Part shown: piece after piece, positions 45,081 to 57,497 of the stretch
Position numbering within the stretch: position 1 is the stretch's first letter
Layout of the letters: every line of letters begins with the position of its first letter
From: Liolophura sinensis
Lineage: Eukaryota > Mollusca > Polyplacophora > Chitonida > Chitonidae
DNA: 64,000 bases
Direction: 5' to 3'
NCBI RefSeq assembly: GCF_032854445.1
Contig: NC_088303.1
Span: forward strand, 29,769,501 to 29,833,500
Made by a program: the position numbers and the translations under genes
Notes under the pieces: generated by a model
Told to the model about the DNA's origin: nothing
What the model saw: only the letters and a program-made list of their open reading frames with translations
The model's database searches: none

Positions 45081-48000
45081 CTGTCCTGCAACAGTAAAAT
45101 GGCAACATTGCAAAGTAACACTTTCTACTTGACATTTTCAGTTTTCCCATTGTTTTAACTATAAGTTACTGCGAATTTAGATAAGATTTCTGTTGTAGAA
45201 TTTCAATGAAACAGGCATTTAATGTAATAATCATGCAACCACGGCGTGTATTGCATGCGAAAATGCGAAAGAGACCTATTGTGTGAGTGAAATATTCTTA
45301 AACACTAATTAGTGATCAATCTGTCTGTTAGTAAATCAGTCTTCTAATGTGTAACAATAACAATAATTCAAAAAGGAGTTTTGTCAAATTCATAAAAAGA
45401 AATTGGGCATACGATGTCATCACATATTTATGTGTCAAGATAACAGATGATAAGAAATAAAATATAACATTCAACTGTCATTGTATTTTATGCTTCAGTT
45501 TCGTAGCGGTGCCTTCTATGATGAAAACAGTGCTGATCTAGTTATTGTGGACATCAGAGAAAGCACCTCGGCTCGAACATGTGTTTCATTATTTTTACTG
45601 TATTTTATAAAAGAAAACAGAAACAGAACTAAAAAAAAAGATATCCCTTGTATGTGAGAAAGTCGGAGCAAAATTTGTATTCTTCAGTTGTAATAAATGT
45701 TAAAAAAATTATGTCATAAGATTTTTTATTAATTTTAAGCATTGTCCGGTGAGATGCCGTCTTCTTATTCCCATAAACCTTCGGCATCCCTAATGAATTT
45801 TGCACTGACCTGGATATTTGTTATTAAGAAATAAACTGACTAAACACTAAAATGAATGACAGAAAATGTATTTTGGGGAGATGTTTGCAGTTTGGCATGT
45901 GACGATATGCTACTGTGTGACATAATTTGTGATACGTTGAATATTACAAGGGATGTAAATCAACTGATTTTACGTCTGTTGTGGTCTGTAAATGATGCAG
46001 ACCTTCAACACTACAGGTAGTGAATGGCGTTTCACCTACACATAACTAAATCATTGTAAATGATTTCATGCAGAAGTTTCATGTTACCATACATCTACGT
46101 CACCTCATGGAGTGAATGGGTAAAGGTCATGTCACAGCTTAGGCAGTGCAATCTGATACAAACGTGTTTGATTGGATAAAATTCTCAAGATGACTGCTTC
46201 GACTCACGCCAGCCAGTTTTGCAGTATTGTCATTTTGTTTACGTGTTATTCAGTGAAATTTCATTAAAATAATAATATACAATACTTCCAGAAAGCCTAG
46301 GTATCCTGCTTTCAGTTGAAATATCTTTAAAGACAGGTGCTGTCTTGTCCTTAAAGAACAGGATCCAGCTGAATTTTTTCCAATAACAACAAGCAGAATC
46401 TACATTGAGCTGACAGTGGAAAATGTTTTTTATATTCCATGCTTTATTGTGTTATTTTTGTTTATTTGTCATTGATTTGTACCGTAAATGATATTATTAA
46501 CATGTGGGCAGAAAATGGAACTGGCAATTACACACTGGCTAGTGCTCAGAATGGGAGGTTGTTAGCTAGCTGTCTAAAGCCCAGGAGACAATAACTGCAA
46601 CTACAATGGATTTTTTCAGCTGCAATTTTCTCTAAACACTGCTCTTTGATCAAGTGCACACAAAACAGCACTGTGAATAGTGAAAATGAACATAGTGAAA
46701 ACTAAAAGGAACATTCTAAGCTTACATGATATGGCATTTGTTTCGTCTAGTGAAAACTGGGTATTAGCAGTGCATGAAAATTGAAACATTATCGAAATAA
46801 CCAACCGGGGGGGAGGGTTTAGTAATGCATATGCTGTGTATACAAGTCACAGAACACTTTGCATGCAGTAGTACACAGGAATATGCATGAAGTTCACATA
46901 ATTTTAAAATTATTCATGTACATGTAGATCCCTAGGCAATGAGGGTCAATTCAGGCGTAAAATAATTCATAACACTATCAGGATACCAGAGATTTAAGAA
47001 TTCTCTATTTAAGGTACTATTAATTTGTGATCATATGACATACATTTTAATTGTTGCACTATCCATATCAGGGCATTGAATTCTGAGCTGTTGGCATCAT
47101 ATCTATTGTCAGTCTATCCATATGAATGAGATGCTCACAAGGTAGAACACTGCAGTGTCAAAGAAAATTTTATACTTTATTGACATGTCACAAAGAGGTA
47201 ATCCGATTCAGTGAATGTTTTCATTAAGTTTAGAATGTTAAGCATGGATTGTTCATTTACATGTACAGTAGATATACCTTGATACACATTTGTAAAATAG
47301 TGATATACATTAGTGCAGCTCTGAGTGTTTAAGGCCAAAATTGTTCATGTACAATATATGTATGTTTAGCGTAATAAACAGCAGTAAAACTGAAAGTATC
47401 GTTTATACCATGAGTGGGATGGGCCTACATTTTTTCTGTACAGTTTGTCAAGTGTGTACACAATTATCCATGTACAGCTGTATGCCTTAAGCCAGGTGTA
47501 GATCGACCTTTCTACTGGGAACAAGTGGGTTTTTGCTGATCGGAAGCAAGTGGGAGCATCTGATTGGGCAATAGTTTTACTCAGTCTACACAGGCTTTCA
47601 ATCACAAACTGTTGCTGGAAGTTGAAAATGTTTTCTGCTGCCAGATGGATTCGGTTGTCTCCTGTTGCTTCAAGTTCTCTTTGCATGCGACCTTGTCAGT
47701 TTCTATACCTTTGAAATATTACAGCTCAATACTTGTTTGTGTGTTGTTTCCTTTTCAAGAAGTCCTAGTGTTATTCATAAGCTGTTTAATTATCAAATTA
47801 AATCCAGTTTTTGACAGCTGTGGTTCATTTATAGAGTGTTCTCTACCTTTCTTTGAATACGATATGTACAGCGTAAAGGCATACAGGCAGAAAGCCCTAA
47901 AGTTTTCTGAACTGAGTCATCCCTTTTTGTAGAGAAGACTGTATTTACTTAGGCACTGCTTTCCTGCTATGATTGTGTAGCTCATGGATTTATACAGTGA

Positions 48001-48118
48001 TGTGCACTTAGCCCTAGGACGCTGCCTATCCCATAATGTGTCAACAAGGTTAACCATCAGAGCATAATCTGCAGATTTTGGGAATGGGCCTGTGGGCTCA
48101 CAAATTATAGCATGCATA

Positions 48119-48270
48119 TTTATTTATTTATTGGTGCTCAGTGCAGTATTCAAATATATTTCGCTTAATATATGACAGCAACCAGAAATTTAGGGGGAGA
48201 AAACCAGGCAGAGCCTAGGGGAAACCCATGACTATCTGCAGGTTTCTGACAGACCTTCCGACGTAAGGCC
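48119..48270 (-). mobile_element. SINE-1 copy, old and diverged
   Basis: Recognisable by the (TTTA)n start, 'attcaaatatatttcgctta', 'ggcagagcctaggggaaacc' and 'agaccttcc'. More diverged than the neighbouring copies. Confidence 0.75.
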
Positions 48271-48446
48271 AAATTGCATATTGAAGTTAATTAAAATCAC
48301 ACCTTCATTTCTCCTATTTATTTACCAACTGTACAAACAATAAAAAGTGCATACATGAAAAGTCTGTATTTTGGGAAATTAGCCCCCAAATAGCCCCAGG
48401 TGGATCATAGGTAGGTGAGGCCCTGAGCATGTCTTATTTTGTGGTG

Positions 48447-48717
48447 AGGGGGCCTCAGTGGCTGAGGGGGTGAGCACACCGGCACGGCGCAATGACCCAA
48501 GAGCCTCCCACCAATGTGATCGCTTTGAGTTCAAGTCAAACTCATGATGACTTCCACTCTGGCCGTACATGGGAATGTCTGACAGCAACCTGCGGTTGGT
48601 CATGGGTTTCCTCTGGGCTCTGCCTGGTTTCCTCCAGCCATAATGCTGGCCGCCATGCAATAAGTGAAATATTCTTGTGTGCGGCATAAAACACCAATCA
48701 AATAAATAAATAAATAA
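48447..48717 (+). mobile_element. SINE-1 full-length copy
   Basis: Starts at 'gagggggcctcagtggctga' (head), passes the B-box region 'tgagttcaagtcaaactcat' and the 'ccataatgctggccgcc' domain, and ends in (AAAT)n. Confidence 0.92.
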
Positions 48718-48992
48718 AGAAAGAAATGTTTGATGAAGGCATCTCAAGGTACATTGTATGTCATGTTTTTGCTAGGAAAGTAGACTTTCTGGATTGTCCA
48801 GTTTAGTAGTGCACTTATCAAACTGGCTATAAATTTAAGCTCATGTGGCTTAAATTGGTGAAAATGAACAGCATGATGACATAAAACAGTAGGGCAACAA
48901 TCGGGTTCATGTACGTATTACTGTATGATATCCCAACATGTCTATGTACATGTATGTGCAATATACATGTTCCAGATGTATCAATCTATCCA

Positions 48993-49250
48993 GTTTTTTA
49001 TCTGTTTGATTGGGTTTTATGCCATTCTGAGGAATATTTCACTTATACGACGATGGCCAGCGCAATGCTGAGAGGAAACTGGGCAGGGCTCAGTGGAAAC
49101 CCATGACCATTCACAGGTTGCTGGTAGACCTTCCTTCATACAGCCGGAGAGGAAGCTAGCAAGAACTGGACTTACACAGTATTGAACCGCATTGGTGAGA
49201 TGCTCTTGGATCATTGTGCCGCACTGGCATGCTAGCTACCTTGGTCCTCA
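48993..49250 (-). mobile_element. SINE-1 full-length copy, diverged
   Basis: Antisense copy from 'gtttgattgggttttatgcc' to a decayed head 'ctagctaccttggtcctc'. It directly precedes the promoter-like block with the E-box palindrome. Confidence 0.88.
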
Positions 49251-49306
49251 AGCATCAGATGTAGACATTGGACATGTACATTCTGTAAAACAGGTTGGAA
49301 GTTAAA

Positions 49307-49318
49307 GGTCACGTGACC
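49307..49318. promoter_or_regulatory. 12-bp E-box palindrome GGTCACGTGACC (CLEAR-like)
   Basis: A perfect palindrome containing GTCACGTGAC, the core of the CLEAR element bound by TFEB/MITF-type and USF factors. A second CACGTG lies at about 49592. Between here and a splice donor at 49719 there is no recognisable repeat, so the block may be a promoter. Confidence 0.45.
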
Positions 49319-49691
49319 ACCCTTTTGTGCCAGAAACAGTGGCCGCCCACTGTTAAAGCATTGAGGAAAAGGTAACTTTTTGCCACTTCGCTAGCGACCA
49401 GTAAGGCCTAGTTGTGCAAAATAACTTCACGAAACCTTTGCAGAAAGACTCAGACTATCTGGAAAGCTGAAAATTATACAAATCCAGCAGATTCAAGATG
49501 GCTGACATCGATTCAGAAGTAGGCATTTTCCTATGCAATAACAGGAGGACCATGTTTTATTCACCCGCTCCATTTGTTACTAAGCAGATCACGTGGTCTC
49601 TAGTTTCCGATCCGTCCTACAGAATATACATGTAGAAATAGAGGGGGCTGGTGTGGAAAAGCTTCTAATTCAGAATCGTCTTACTTGAAGA

Positions 49692-49718
49692 ATGGGCCGT
49701 ATTAAGTTATCAGATCAG
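49692..49718 (+). CDS. Candidate first coding exon, MGRIKLSDQ
   Basis: An ATG at 49692 in the context 'gaagaATGG' opens nine codons ending at a strong donor, CAG|gtgagt. It lies about 380 bp downstream of the E-box palindrome. I do not recognise the peptide, and its end phase (0) does not fit the next candidate exon at 57425. Too short to stand alone. Confidence 0.2.
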
Positions 49719-50194
49719 GTGAGTAGGCAGGCAAATGGGTGGTCAGGCTAGCCGATAAAGATGTTTGAAAGCTCCATTATCCTGATAAATGTGTTAGTGG
49801 GAAATTACAATTGGGGACTCTATACTGCCTGTGGTTATAAGACATACAGTATAATGGAGAGTATAATGTGTTGAAAGGTGACTACATGTACCATGTAGTG
49901 GATTTTGATGTAGACAGTCAACAACTGGATACATTTGATATAGGATTGGGTGATGCCCATAAGTGTTGACCAAAAGTCTGGATTCTCTAAAATTCTATGT
50001 TCAGTTCCATGAATTCTAGTTTTTTTTGTACAGGATGCCGAGAGAAAATTAATGCTATTGTTTTTTAATAGTACTTCCGAAACTACAAATTTGTATGTCA
50101 GTAGCAAACATATATATGTCTATAATCATTAAGAAATATTCACTCCTGTTTTATATTTCTGCTTTCACAGTGTAAAGTGGACTCCTAGATCTAT

Positions 50195-50265
50195 GTACCT
50201 AATGACTCCTTGTCATGTCGACATATAAAAATTGTTAAGTACGATGTAAAACCTCGTATTTAATA
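50195..50265 (+). repeat. SINE-2 3' fragment
   Basis: 'cctaatgactccttgtcatg' and 'aaaattgttaagtacgatgt' match the SINE-2 3' end. Confidence 0.6.
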
Positions 50266-50559
50266 CACATCTATGTCAGTATGAAAGTTACATCCATATA
50301 CAAGGTTACTGGTGGGAGACCTTGAGAGGGATTCCTAGACTCAGAAGGCAGGTCCTAAATGAAGAGATGGCTTTCAGATATTGAAGATTTCCCTAGGTCG
50401 AACTCCAGATCAAGCACCTTTTTTTTTTCTTTGTTCGTGTAAATGTTGGCTTTAGAAAAACAAAAAACAGAAGACTCATTTTCTGTTTTTACCTGTAATG
50501 CCTAAGATGGTTATCACGTATAGAATAAAAATGCTGAGCAGTTTGATTGGAATGATGCA

Positions 50560-50940
50560 TCTGGTTTGAGAAAACTAATTATGGTTTCGCCTCCTTGACA
50601 AGTAATTGAGAAGGGTAACGCGATTACCTCGTTGTGCAAGACATGCAAGTGCTCTGATTGGAGGACCTTTAACGCGAAAACAGGTGGCAATTTAATTTGC
50701 CATTGTGATCTCAGTAAGGCTGACACTCAGAGCTGTAATCCTATTTTGTTTGGCTGTTTCCTCGACTCGGGCAGAAAAATTAAGTGGGCGTAAACTTGCC
50801 TAATTCCAAGTGAATTAGGCAACCTGTCACTTTGAGTTGCAGCTAATATTGTCAATCCATCTTCAAGGCAGTTCTTGTTCGGAAACTTTCCATTTTGTAC
50901 CAGGCCAGTAAAGGTTAGACGGATTAACATGTTCATATTT
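50560..50940. other. Repeat-free block, possible conserved regulatory DNA
   Basis: About 380 bp that lack repeats and are less AT-rich than the surroundings. The block is dense in motifs such as ACAGGTGG (E-box), CTAATT and CCTAATTCC-like homeodomain cores. Two minus-strand open frames (69 and 70 codons) abut here without splice support. Regulatory function is inference. Confidence 0.3.
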
Positions 50941-51564
50941 TAGTACAGTTCAGCTTATGTCTTTATTTTATGCTTTTAAGAGAACGTGAAAATCCCATTT
51001 GAAGGAAGTATTTACCAGGTTATTGATTTTCATAAACATGGATATGACATCAAACTAATTTTCTGCTAGAAATTTACTTGTTCATTAACTATCTTCAAAG
51101 AAGTTCAGAACTGTATATAATTTGTTTTTTGAAGAACGTGATGTTAATGTGGGTGTAATATTGAGTTTTGTTCCATGTTGGTCTTCATTATTTAGAACCG
51201 GAACATTTGAAATGAGAAGGAACAGTTGTTGCGTTTTTGTTTACCGGGCACACAAATGCTTCAAATTCAGACATAATGCCTGCGGGTGTATTGCTGTGAA
51301 CTGCTCTGCCAGTAAAACGGTCGTCAAGCTGAAGGAAATGGCTATCAACCATTCAATTACAGATCTAACTAGGCTTTGCAGACCTATCAAACGCTTGCAT
51401 TAACTGGTCTCGATCGAGCCTGTAATACCTTTATTTACACCCCATTGGGCTTTGGAAGATCAGTTATGGCTAGTCCCGTTCTTCCAGTGTCACCATAGTG
51501 TACATGTGTATGTATGTACACAACTGTAAATGTTTGAACACATGACTCTCACTGTAAGATTTAT

Positions 51565-52130
51565 GTTAAAGGAGAAGAAACTTTAAATATCAAACAGATG
51601 CCATTGAAAAGAGTATGCATTTCCTCGCAGGTGCATGCCATAAAAACAATTCTAATATGTACCTCAAGTTGATAAATTATAAATGAAAGTCAGTGCCAAA
51701 ATCCGCTGTGGGCGACTTCATTTTGCCTAAGAACTAGTCCTGAAGTCTTCTGTGTTAGGAGGAGAATTGCCGTCGGAAACCGCCGATGTGCAGTTCGTAC
51801 ATTTCAGGTAGAACTCTTCTTCCCAGAAGGTAGCGAACAGTACAGTTCATTTTTCGATCAGGAAACTGGAATGTTGGACGTAGGTTCTGGGTTTACATGA
51901 ACAAGCCAACAGTTTTAACGACTCTCATTGGCTGTTTGGCAACACACCTCTAGCATAAATTGCGAGGTGTTAAAGATGGAGGACGCGATGGACTCAGGGA
52001 TTTATGCCAGCTTTTGCCTTTTTAGGCTTTACATGTATGGCAAGAAAAAATCGCAAAGTTATGCAACAAGCACTATCAGATAGAAAAAAAGTTTTCAGCC
52101 TATTGTGTCATTGTTTTCAGTTTTCTTTCC
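51565..52130 (+). mobile_element. MITE copy 2, inverted relative to copy 1
   Basis: Bounded by 'gttaaaggagaagaaact' and 'tttctttcctttaaa'. It shares long inverted matches with copy 1, for example 'acagaagacttcaggactag' in one and 'ctagtcctgaagtcttctgt' in the other, and 'aacgactctcattggctg' against 'cagccaatgagagtcgtt'. Confidence 0.78.
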
Positions 52131-52559
52131 TTTAAATGGGTCATCTTATAGTACATTGACACACAGCTATGGAGACACTACTCTTGTACTACTGTGCATA
52201 TGTAGGTAAGTGGTGTAAAGATGTATGTGTCCAACAAACATTTACATACCAAACTGGATGTCCCAGGTAAATAATCGCAAGGCCAATTCCCAAAAGACGT
52301 TCAACACAAACCACCAGAACTAAGACAGTATACAGAAAATTTACATTTGGTTTTATTTTGATCGAAGTTTTAATATAGTACATTTACGTTGTATCATATA
52401 GGCTGTAGGTGGTTCTGCAGGAAGTTCATTTGAGATGAAATACAGGTGAAAATTTTTATACTCTGGGAGAAAATTTGTCAGATACTTGCCAAAGACTTAA
52501 AATGATTCATTCTAGATACTCCTCTTTCGATCCTACAACCATAAAACTCAGTGTGTTGG

Positions 52560-52613
52560 ATGTGCGAAACGTTCTTGGGTATTGCGTTAAACACCAATCA
52601 AATAAATAAATTA
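52560..52613 (+). mobile_element. SINE-1 3' end fragment
   Basis: Last 50 bp of the element: 'acgttcttgggtattgcgtt' and 'aacaccaatcaaataaataa'. Confidence 0.7.
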
Positions 52614-54409
52614 AATTATTTCCTTACCCCATCCTCCTCACACACACACGCAACATCCCATCCTTTTCTTTGTACTACTACATTTATGTGTAGAGGCACA
52701 TGCAGAATCAATGCAACAGTTGAGGTGGGCTGTGAACTGATGCCTGATATTGGGTTGACTTTAGATTATAGGATTGCCCCTTTGTTAATACCCAAGCAAA
52801 GTTTCAGGGGAAAATACAGTGTGGATGTTGATTTAGTAAACCCATAGCAGCCAGACTGGCACCCATTTTTCGTGATGCAATGTATTACTTTAGCTGTGTG
52901 GTATTATGTCTGTTTTGTGCATTGAATCCAGCTCCTGGTGCCATGGCTTCTCAGTAGCCTTTCTGACCCGTCCGGAAGTGACTTCATGTGCCATATTTCT
53001 GCAGCAAATGTTAGCAGACTTTGCCTCAGCAACAACATTTAAATGTGTAGTTGTATTCTAACCTTTAACTGCCATTTTCTTTGTTACTTGTTGGAGCGCT
53101 GTTGTTTTTTTTGTGTGTGTGTTTTTTAGCATATTGCATGTGTCGTTTATTTTCAGGTATCATAAATGTACAGAATTTCATGGTCACTTAGTCTTGCAAA
53201 GAAATTCCAGATATACACCTGATGGTATCTTGTTGTATCAGCTGAAAAAAAGAATAATTTAGCATTTTTAAAATGCCATTTTCACAAAGAATTTTAGAGC
53301 TGTATTAAGGATCTGAACAAATGCATTTAGAGTTCTGATTCTTCGTTTTTGAATGTAAAATTCTCTTCAGTGCCTGTAATAACAGGCTGTCTGTTCGCTA
53401 GTGATGTGTTATCACACCCTAGCTGTCTGCTTACTGGAATCCTTTGTACAGCACTGTTAATTTGCTTTTATGATGAAAAAATGTCTTCTAATTTAAAAAC
53501 AAGATTTGTAAATTTCCAAAAAGTGCACTTTTACTGCATACCATTTTTAAGGACTTATGAAGTGATTATTTATCTTTTCTGAAATGAACCATCCCCAACA
53601 TTTGACATGACTAAACGTTCACCAAGCAAAGATGTGTCACAGGTGTCTTGTTTTCTATGTCCCAGTGATGATATTGTTGATGATATTTTTGATGTGGTGT
53701 GAAGCACCTGTTGTTCTTATCAACGTATTGCTTGTATTAAAATCCATTGAAGAGTAACCAAGCCATAGTTCAGTTATTGCTGTCCTTTTCATATTTGGCT
53801 AAAAGGAGTGTTTCTCGTTGTGTAGAGTTTCAAATATTAATGATCTGGAATCTTATTTGACATTGTGTTTGAATTATTCAACAATGTTGGGAAGCAGAGG
53901 ATTATGAAAATCTCAAAACTGAAATACTACATATACACTTAAGAAAAGAAACATAAGTGAATACATGTATTTCACTAGTTTAGCACAGTGATACAAGGTT
54001 TAGTATCAGCAAAGGACACTCAGTGAAAGAACACCCTTGGCAATTAAGATGATAAATGTGTTTTGAAAATTGTTGACCCTAGGGGACATTGACATGTACG
54101 CATAATATTGCCTGGTCAGCATTATCCCAAAGGAACATTGGGGCCATTTGGACGCGGAAATTTGCATTTTATCTGTGAAAATTTAATCTACAGATTGCTT
54201 TATGCCAATATATGAGCATATTTTTTCCTAGTATGCTAGCAATCAATAAATTGCCCTGATATGTTTTGAGCAGAGGCAGATCCAAGGCTAAAGCCTTGGA
54301 TTTTAGGATGGAATGGAATTGGCTTTGGGTTAATGAAAGTAGTAAGGAAACAAAGTTTGGAGAAGGGCACATGCTATGGCAATGGGAGTTCGGTGCCCTT
54401 TGATGCCCA

Positions 54410-54920
54410 GATTGGCAGGTGCCCTCTTCAGTGATCGCTGTGGTGTAAGCACTGTATGTGTACTTGCCTTACTTAACACACTTCGCCACTCTGCCACGTT
54501 ACGATCACAGGATTGATTGACAATAGATTTGTTCTGCGTCCCTCTCAGTTACTGTCCACTACATTTAAGGTTAATGACTACAAATTATAGGCAGCCTGTA
54601 GCATTTTTTCCCCCCTCCTGCTGAAGGGGCAATTCCTGCAGATTAGATTAGTGGAAGGGGCTAGCTATGTAAAGGGTGCCAGCGAGAGCCGCTGGGAAAA
54701 TTTAGACGTGTTACTGTCATGTAAACAGTGGCTATCGCTGTGGTGTGGTGAAGGGAGTAGGGCATAGTGGTCTGTGTAATACATGGAGCTGTTATTTCCC
54801 GTGAGAGGTCAGCCTGTTACGTCTGTGCTCAGAGCAAGCCACAGCTGTCTACAAGCGCGGCAGATGCGAGCACCTATTGCTCTAATTGAACGGTAAATAT
54901 CAGCAGGGCTTGATGTATAG
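54410..54920. other. Repeat-free block, possible regulatory DNA
   Basis: Balanced-composition sequence with no open frame or repeat, for example 'gatcacaggattgattgaca', 'gtgccagcgagagccgct' and 'agcaagccacagctgtcta'. It contrasts with the AT-rich flanks. Only comparison with related genomes can tell whether it is conserved. Confidence 0.25.
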
Positions 54921-55553
54921 GTTAACACAAAATTTGCCTCCAAATCTTCAGCTGAGTAAAAGGTTGTAAATGTATTTCAGGACAACAAGTGAAAAGTAAT
55001 ACATTGTACCTGTCAAGCTGATGGTGTTTGTGAGATGGATGTTCATGTGTCTGATTGGTCATCAGACTGACAGGACCAGCGGGCACTACTGGTGACCTTT
55101 ACCCACGGCTTGATGGCATTTCTGTACACTGACCAGAGGGGCTCTGTGGCATCCTGTAATAGCCATTAAGTAATCATGCATCCAGGTCTTCCCATCAAGG
55201 TGTACTAGCTGCCATGATATTTCAGCACCTGACCTTATTCATACTGGAGGAATCAGAGAAATGATTATCATACAATATCATGTATCACCTGACCTGAGTA
55301 TCACCAAAACAGTCTGTCGCATGCAGTGGTTTATGACGGCGTGAGCCATTAGAAGGTAGGTACTGGTAGGCATTGATCATGTGGTTATAGCTACATTAAG
55401 GCCAATGCTGTTCCCTTGTTTTCTTATTTTTACATGCTCATACATTCCACAGGTGCTTTCAGAGTCATAGTTTAAACATACAAGTGCCAAGTATGTTCAC
55501 TGTCATTTAGATACTATTAGTATTATAACAAGCGGTGGTTATTTATGGTTTTT

Positions 55554-55814
55554 TTTATATTATTTTATGGCTGTATGATGCTGTACTTAAGAATCTTTCC
55601 ACATATACAAGAGTGGCTAGCGTTATAGTGAGAGGAAAGTGGTAGAGCCTGTGAAAAACCCACGACCATCCGCAGGTTGCTGTCAGACTTTCCCATGTTT
55701 GACCTGAGAGGAATCCAGCATGAACTAAACCTAAACACACAGTGACTCTGTTGGTGACAGGTTCCCGAATCATTGTACTGCAGTAGCAGGCTAACGACTT
55801 GGCCATGGATGTCC
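55554..55814 (-). mobile_element. SINE-1 full-length copy, diverged
   Basis: Antisense copy with 'tacttaagaatctttccaca', 'cacgaccatccgcaggttgc' and a decayed head. Confidence 0.87.
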
Positions 55815-56016
55815 CTGGTGTTATTGTAAATAAATAAAAAAACTCATATTAACGTGTGGTTTGCATAGTATTTGTGTATAGGTATGTGTTAAGGTGTGGT
55901 AGTTTCTTGGGAATCTGATTATGTCACCCACTTAATTCTCATCGTGTGTATATGGTGGAATTAACACCAGTTAAATAGGACATAAATATTTCATGCCCTT
56001 TTGATTACTCTTCGTC

Positions 56017-56291
56017 GGGGCCTCCGTGGCTCAGTCGGTTAAAGCGCCAGGGCAGCGTAATGACCCAGGAGTCTCTCACTAATGCGGTCGCTGTGAGTTC
56101 AAGTCCAGCTCATGCTGGCTTCCTCTCCGGCCGTACGTGGAAGGTCTGTCAGCAACGTGCGGATGGTCGTGGGTTTCCCCCGGGCTCTGCCCGGTTTCCA
56201 CCCACCATAATGCTGGCCGCCGTCGTATAAGTGAAATATTCTTGAGTACGGCATAAAACACCAATCCAAAAAAAAAAAAAAAAAAAAAAAA
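56017..56291 (+). mobile_element. SINE-1, youngest-looking full-length copy
   Basis: A near-consensus element. The tRNA-like head 'ggggcctccgtggctcagtc' has an A box (TGGCTCAGTCGG) and a B box in 'gtgagttcaagtccagct'. The central conserved domain and the 'gtaaaacacc'-type tail follow, ending in an uninterrupted A run of about 24. The intact promoter boxes and long pure tail suggest recent insertion. The tail style resembles V-SINE/RUDI elements of molluscs (family name not verified). Confidence 0.94.
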
Positions 56292-56709
56292 TGCTCTTCG
56301 TCATTGTCAGTTTGATATGCATTTCCGATCAAGGTCTTCTTGGGGTCACATGTCAGGTCTTCTATTAACTTCAGGTCACACATGTACATCTTTCTCAAGC
56401 CTGTATACAAGTACACCCGTACTGCCATGATTTATTATGCATTCATATGTAAGGTATATGTACATGTATGGCCTAGTGACTGAGTCCATGCTTTGTTCTC
56501 AACACCAAGTTATGTTCATATTGATTTCCATATGCAGTGCTTATGTAATTGCTAGGAATTAATACAATTTATGCAGTATACATAACCAAGTCTTTGCCCT
56601 GGAGTAACTGCTAGGAAGTGGAGTGCACTGACTGGCTATCTTGTAATGATGTCTGTAATAACAGGCTGTCTGCTTGGACTGAATTATTGAGTTGCCATCT
56701 GTCAGTGGT

Positions 56710-56970
56710 CTGCCAAGCTTGTGGTGAGAAACCCTGTACTGGCTACTTGTACTGTAATTCTTCAACTTTCTCTAATTTTTGCAAGGTGTTTGTTCAAGTA
56801 TATCCTGAAGGCATTTTTCTGGGTAGACTGATAAATTTATACTTTTTGTGAAGCTTTGGAATTTGCCAATTCAAGCAGTGTAGTTTGTGTAAAAAATCAA
56901 ATTAAAAATATATATAAAGTGCCCTGAAATTTGCCCTTTCACATGCAAAAAGAGTTATGAATTAGGGTAC
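56710..56970 (+). repeat. Interspersed repeat R1, copy 2
   Basis: Second copy of the repeat at 5862-6112, at about 80 percent identity by eye with small indels. A few bases upstream, 'taacaggctgtctgc' also recurs near 53383. Confidence 0.7.
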
Positions 56971-57424
56971 CTGCACATTACATATACCTGCCATCTGGTG
57001 GATCATGGTCTAGTATAAACAGTCTTATAAACTGCTAATACACTGTTGAACAAGTGGGCCCAGAAAGTCAATCTTGAGGTTAGCAGGGATTTTATTCTAG
57101 TAGGTTATGTGCATATCTGTAGTTAAATTAGGAATACACTGTCGAAGGTTAAAATACACCAATATTTACTTTTACCATTCGAATCCCGTTAATCTGTCTA
57201 AAGGTTGATATTTAGATTAGATTTTCTGTAGCATTGGCTACATGTACATTTTGAAATTTGGTTGTCTCTTTGTGGTTTGTCTCTCTTCATGCTGCCTACT
57301 TTTGTCTGGGTTCTTTGCATGACTTTTTCCCCAGGTTAAGCGGTGAACGTTTTTGCCTGTATGTGATAAATTTATGGTGTTTATATAGAACGATGTGTTT
57401 TCAGTTTTTCAATTGTTTTCACAG

Positions 57425-57497
57425 AACCAGCATCGCTGATGTCCTGCCATTCTTCTGTGTCCATTCACTTCCCTGTACAGAATTAAAGAATTGCAAG
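57425..57497 (+). CDS. Candidate internal exon, cysteine-containing, unassigned
   Basis: Acceptor 'tcaattgttttcacag' and donor 'gtaaga' bracket 73 bp. One frame is open throughout and encodes TSIADVLPFFCVHSLPCTEL followed by KNCK. The FFC...LPC spacing loosely recalls Frizzled-type cysteine-rich domains, but that is a guess. No partner exon was identified with confidence. Confidence 0.3.

Noticed and set aside
47366-47686. 106-codon minus-strand frame (ELEATGDNRIHLAAENIF...)
   Set aside because: No splice context, no recognised motif, ends in compositionally biased sequence. Could be a decayed repeat, but I could not support it.
50514-50936. Two adjacent minus-strand frames (70 and 69 codons)
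   Set aside because: No splice sites join them, no known motif; composition suggests regulatory rather than coding sequence.
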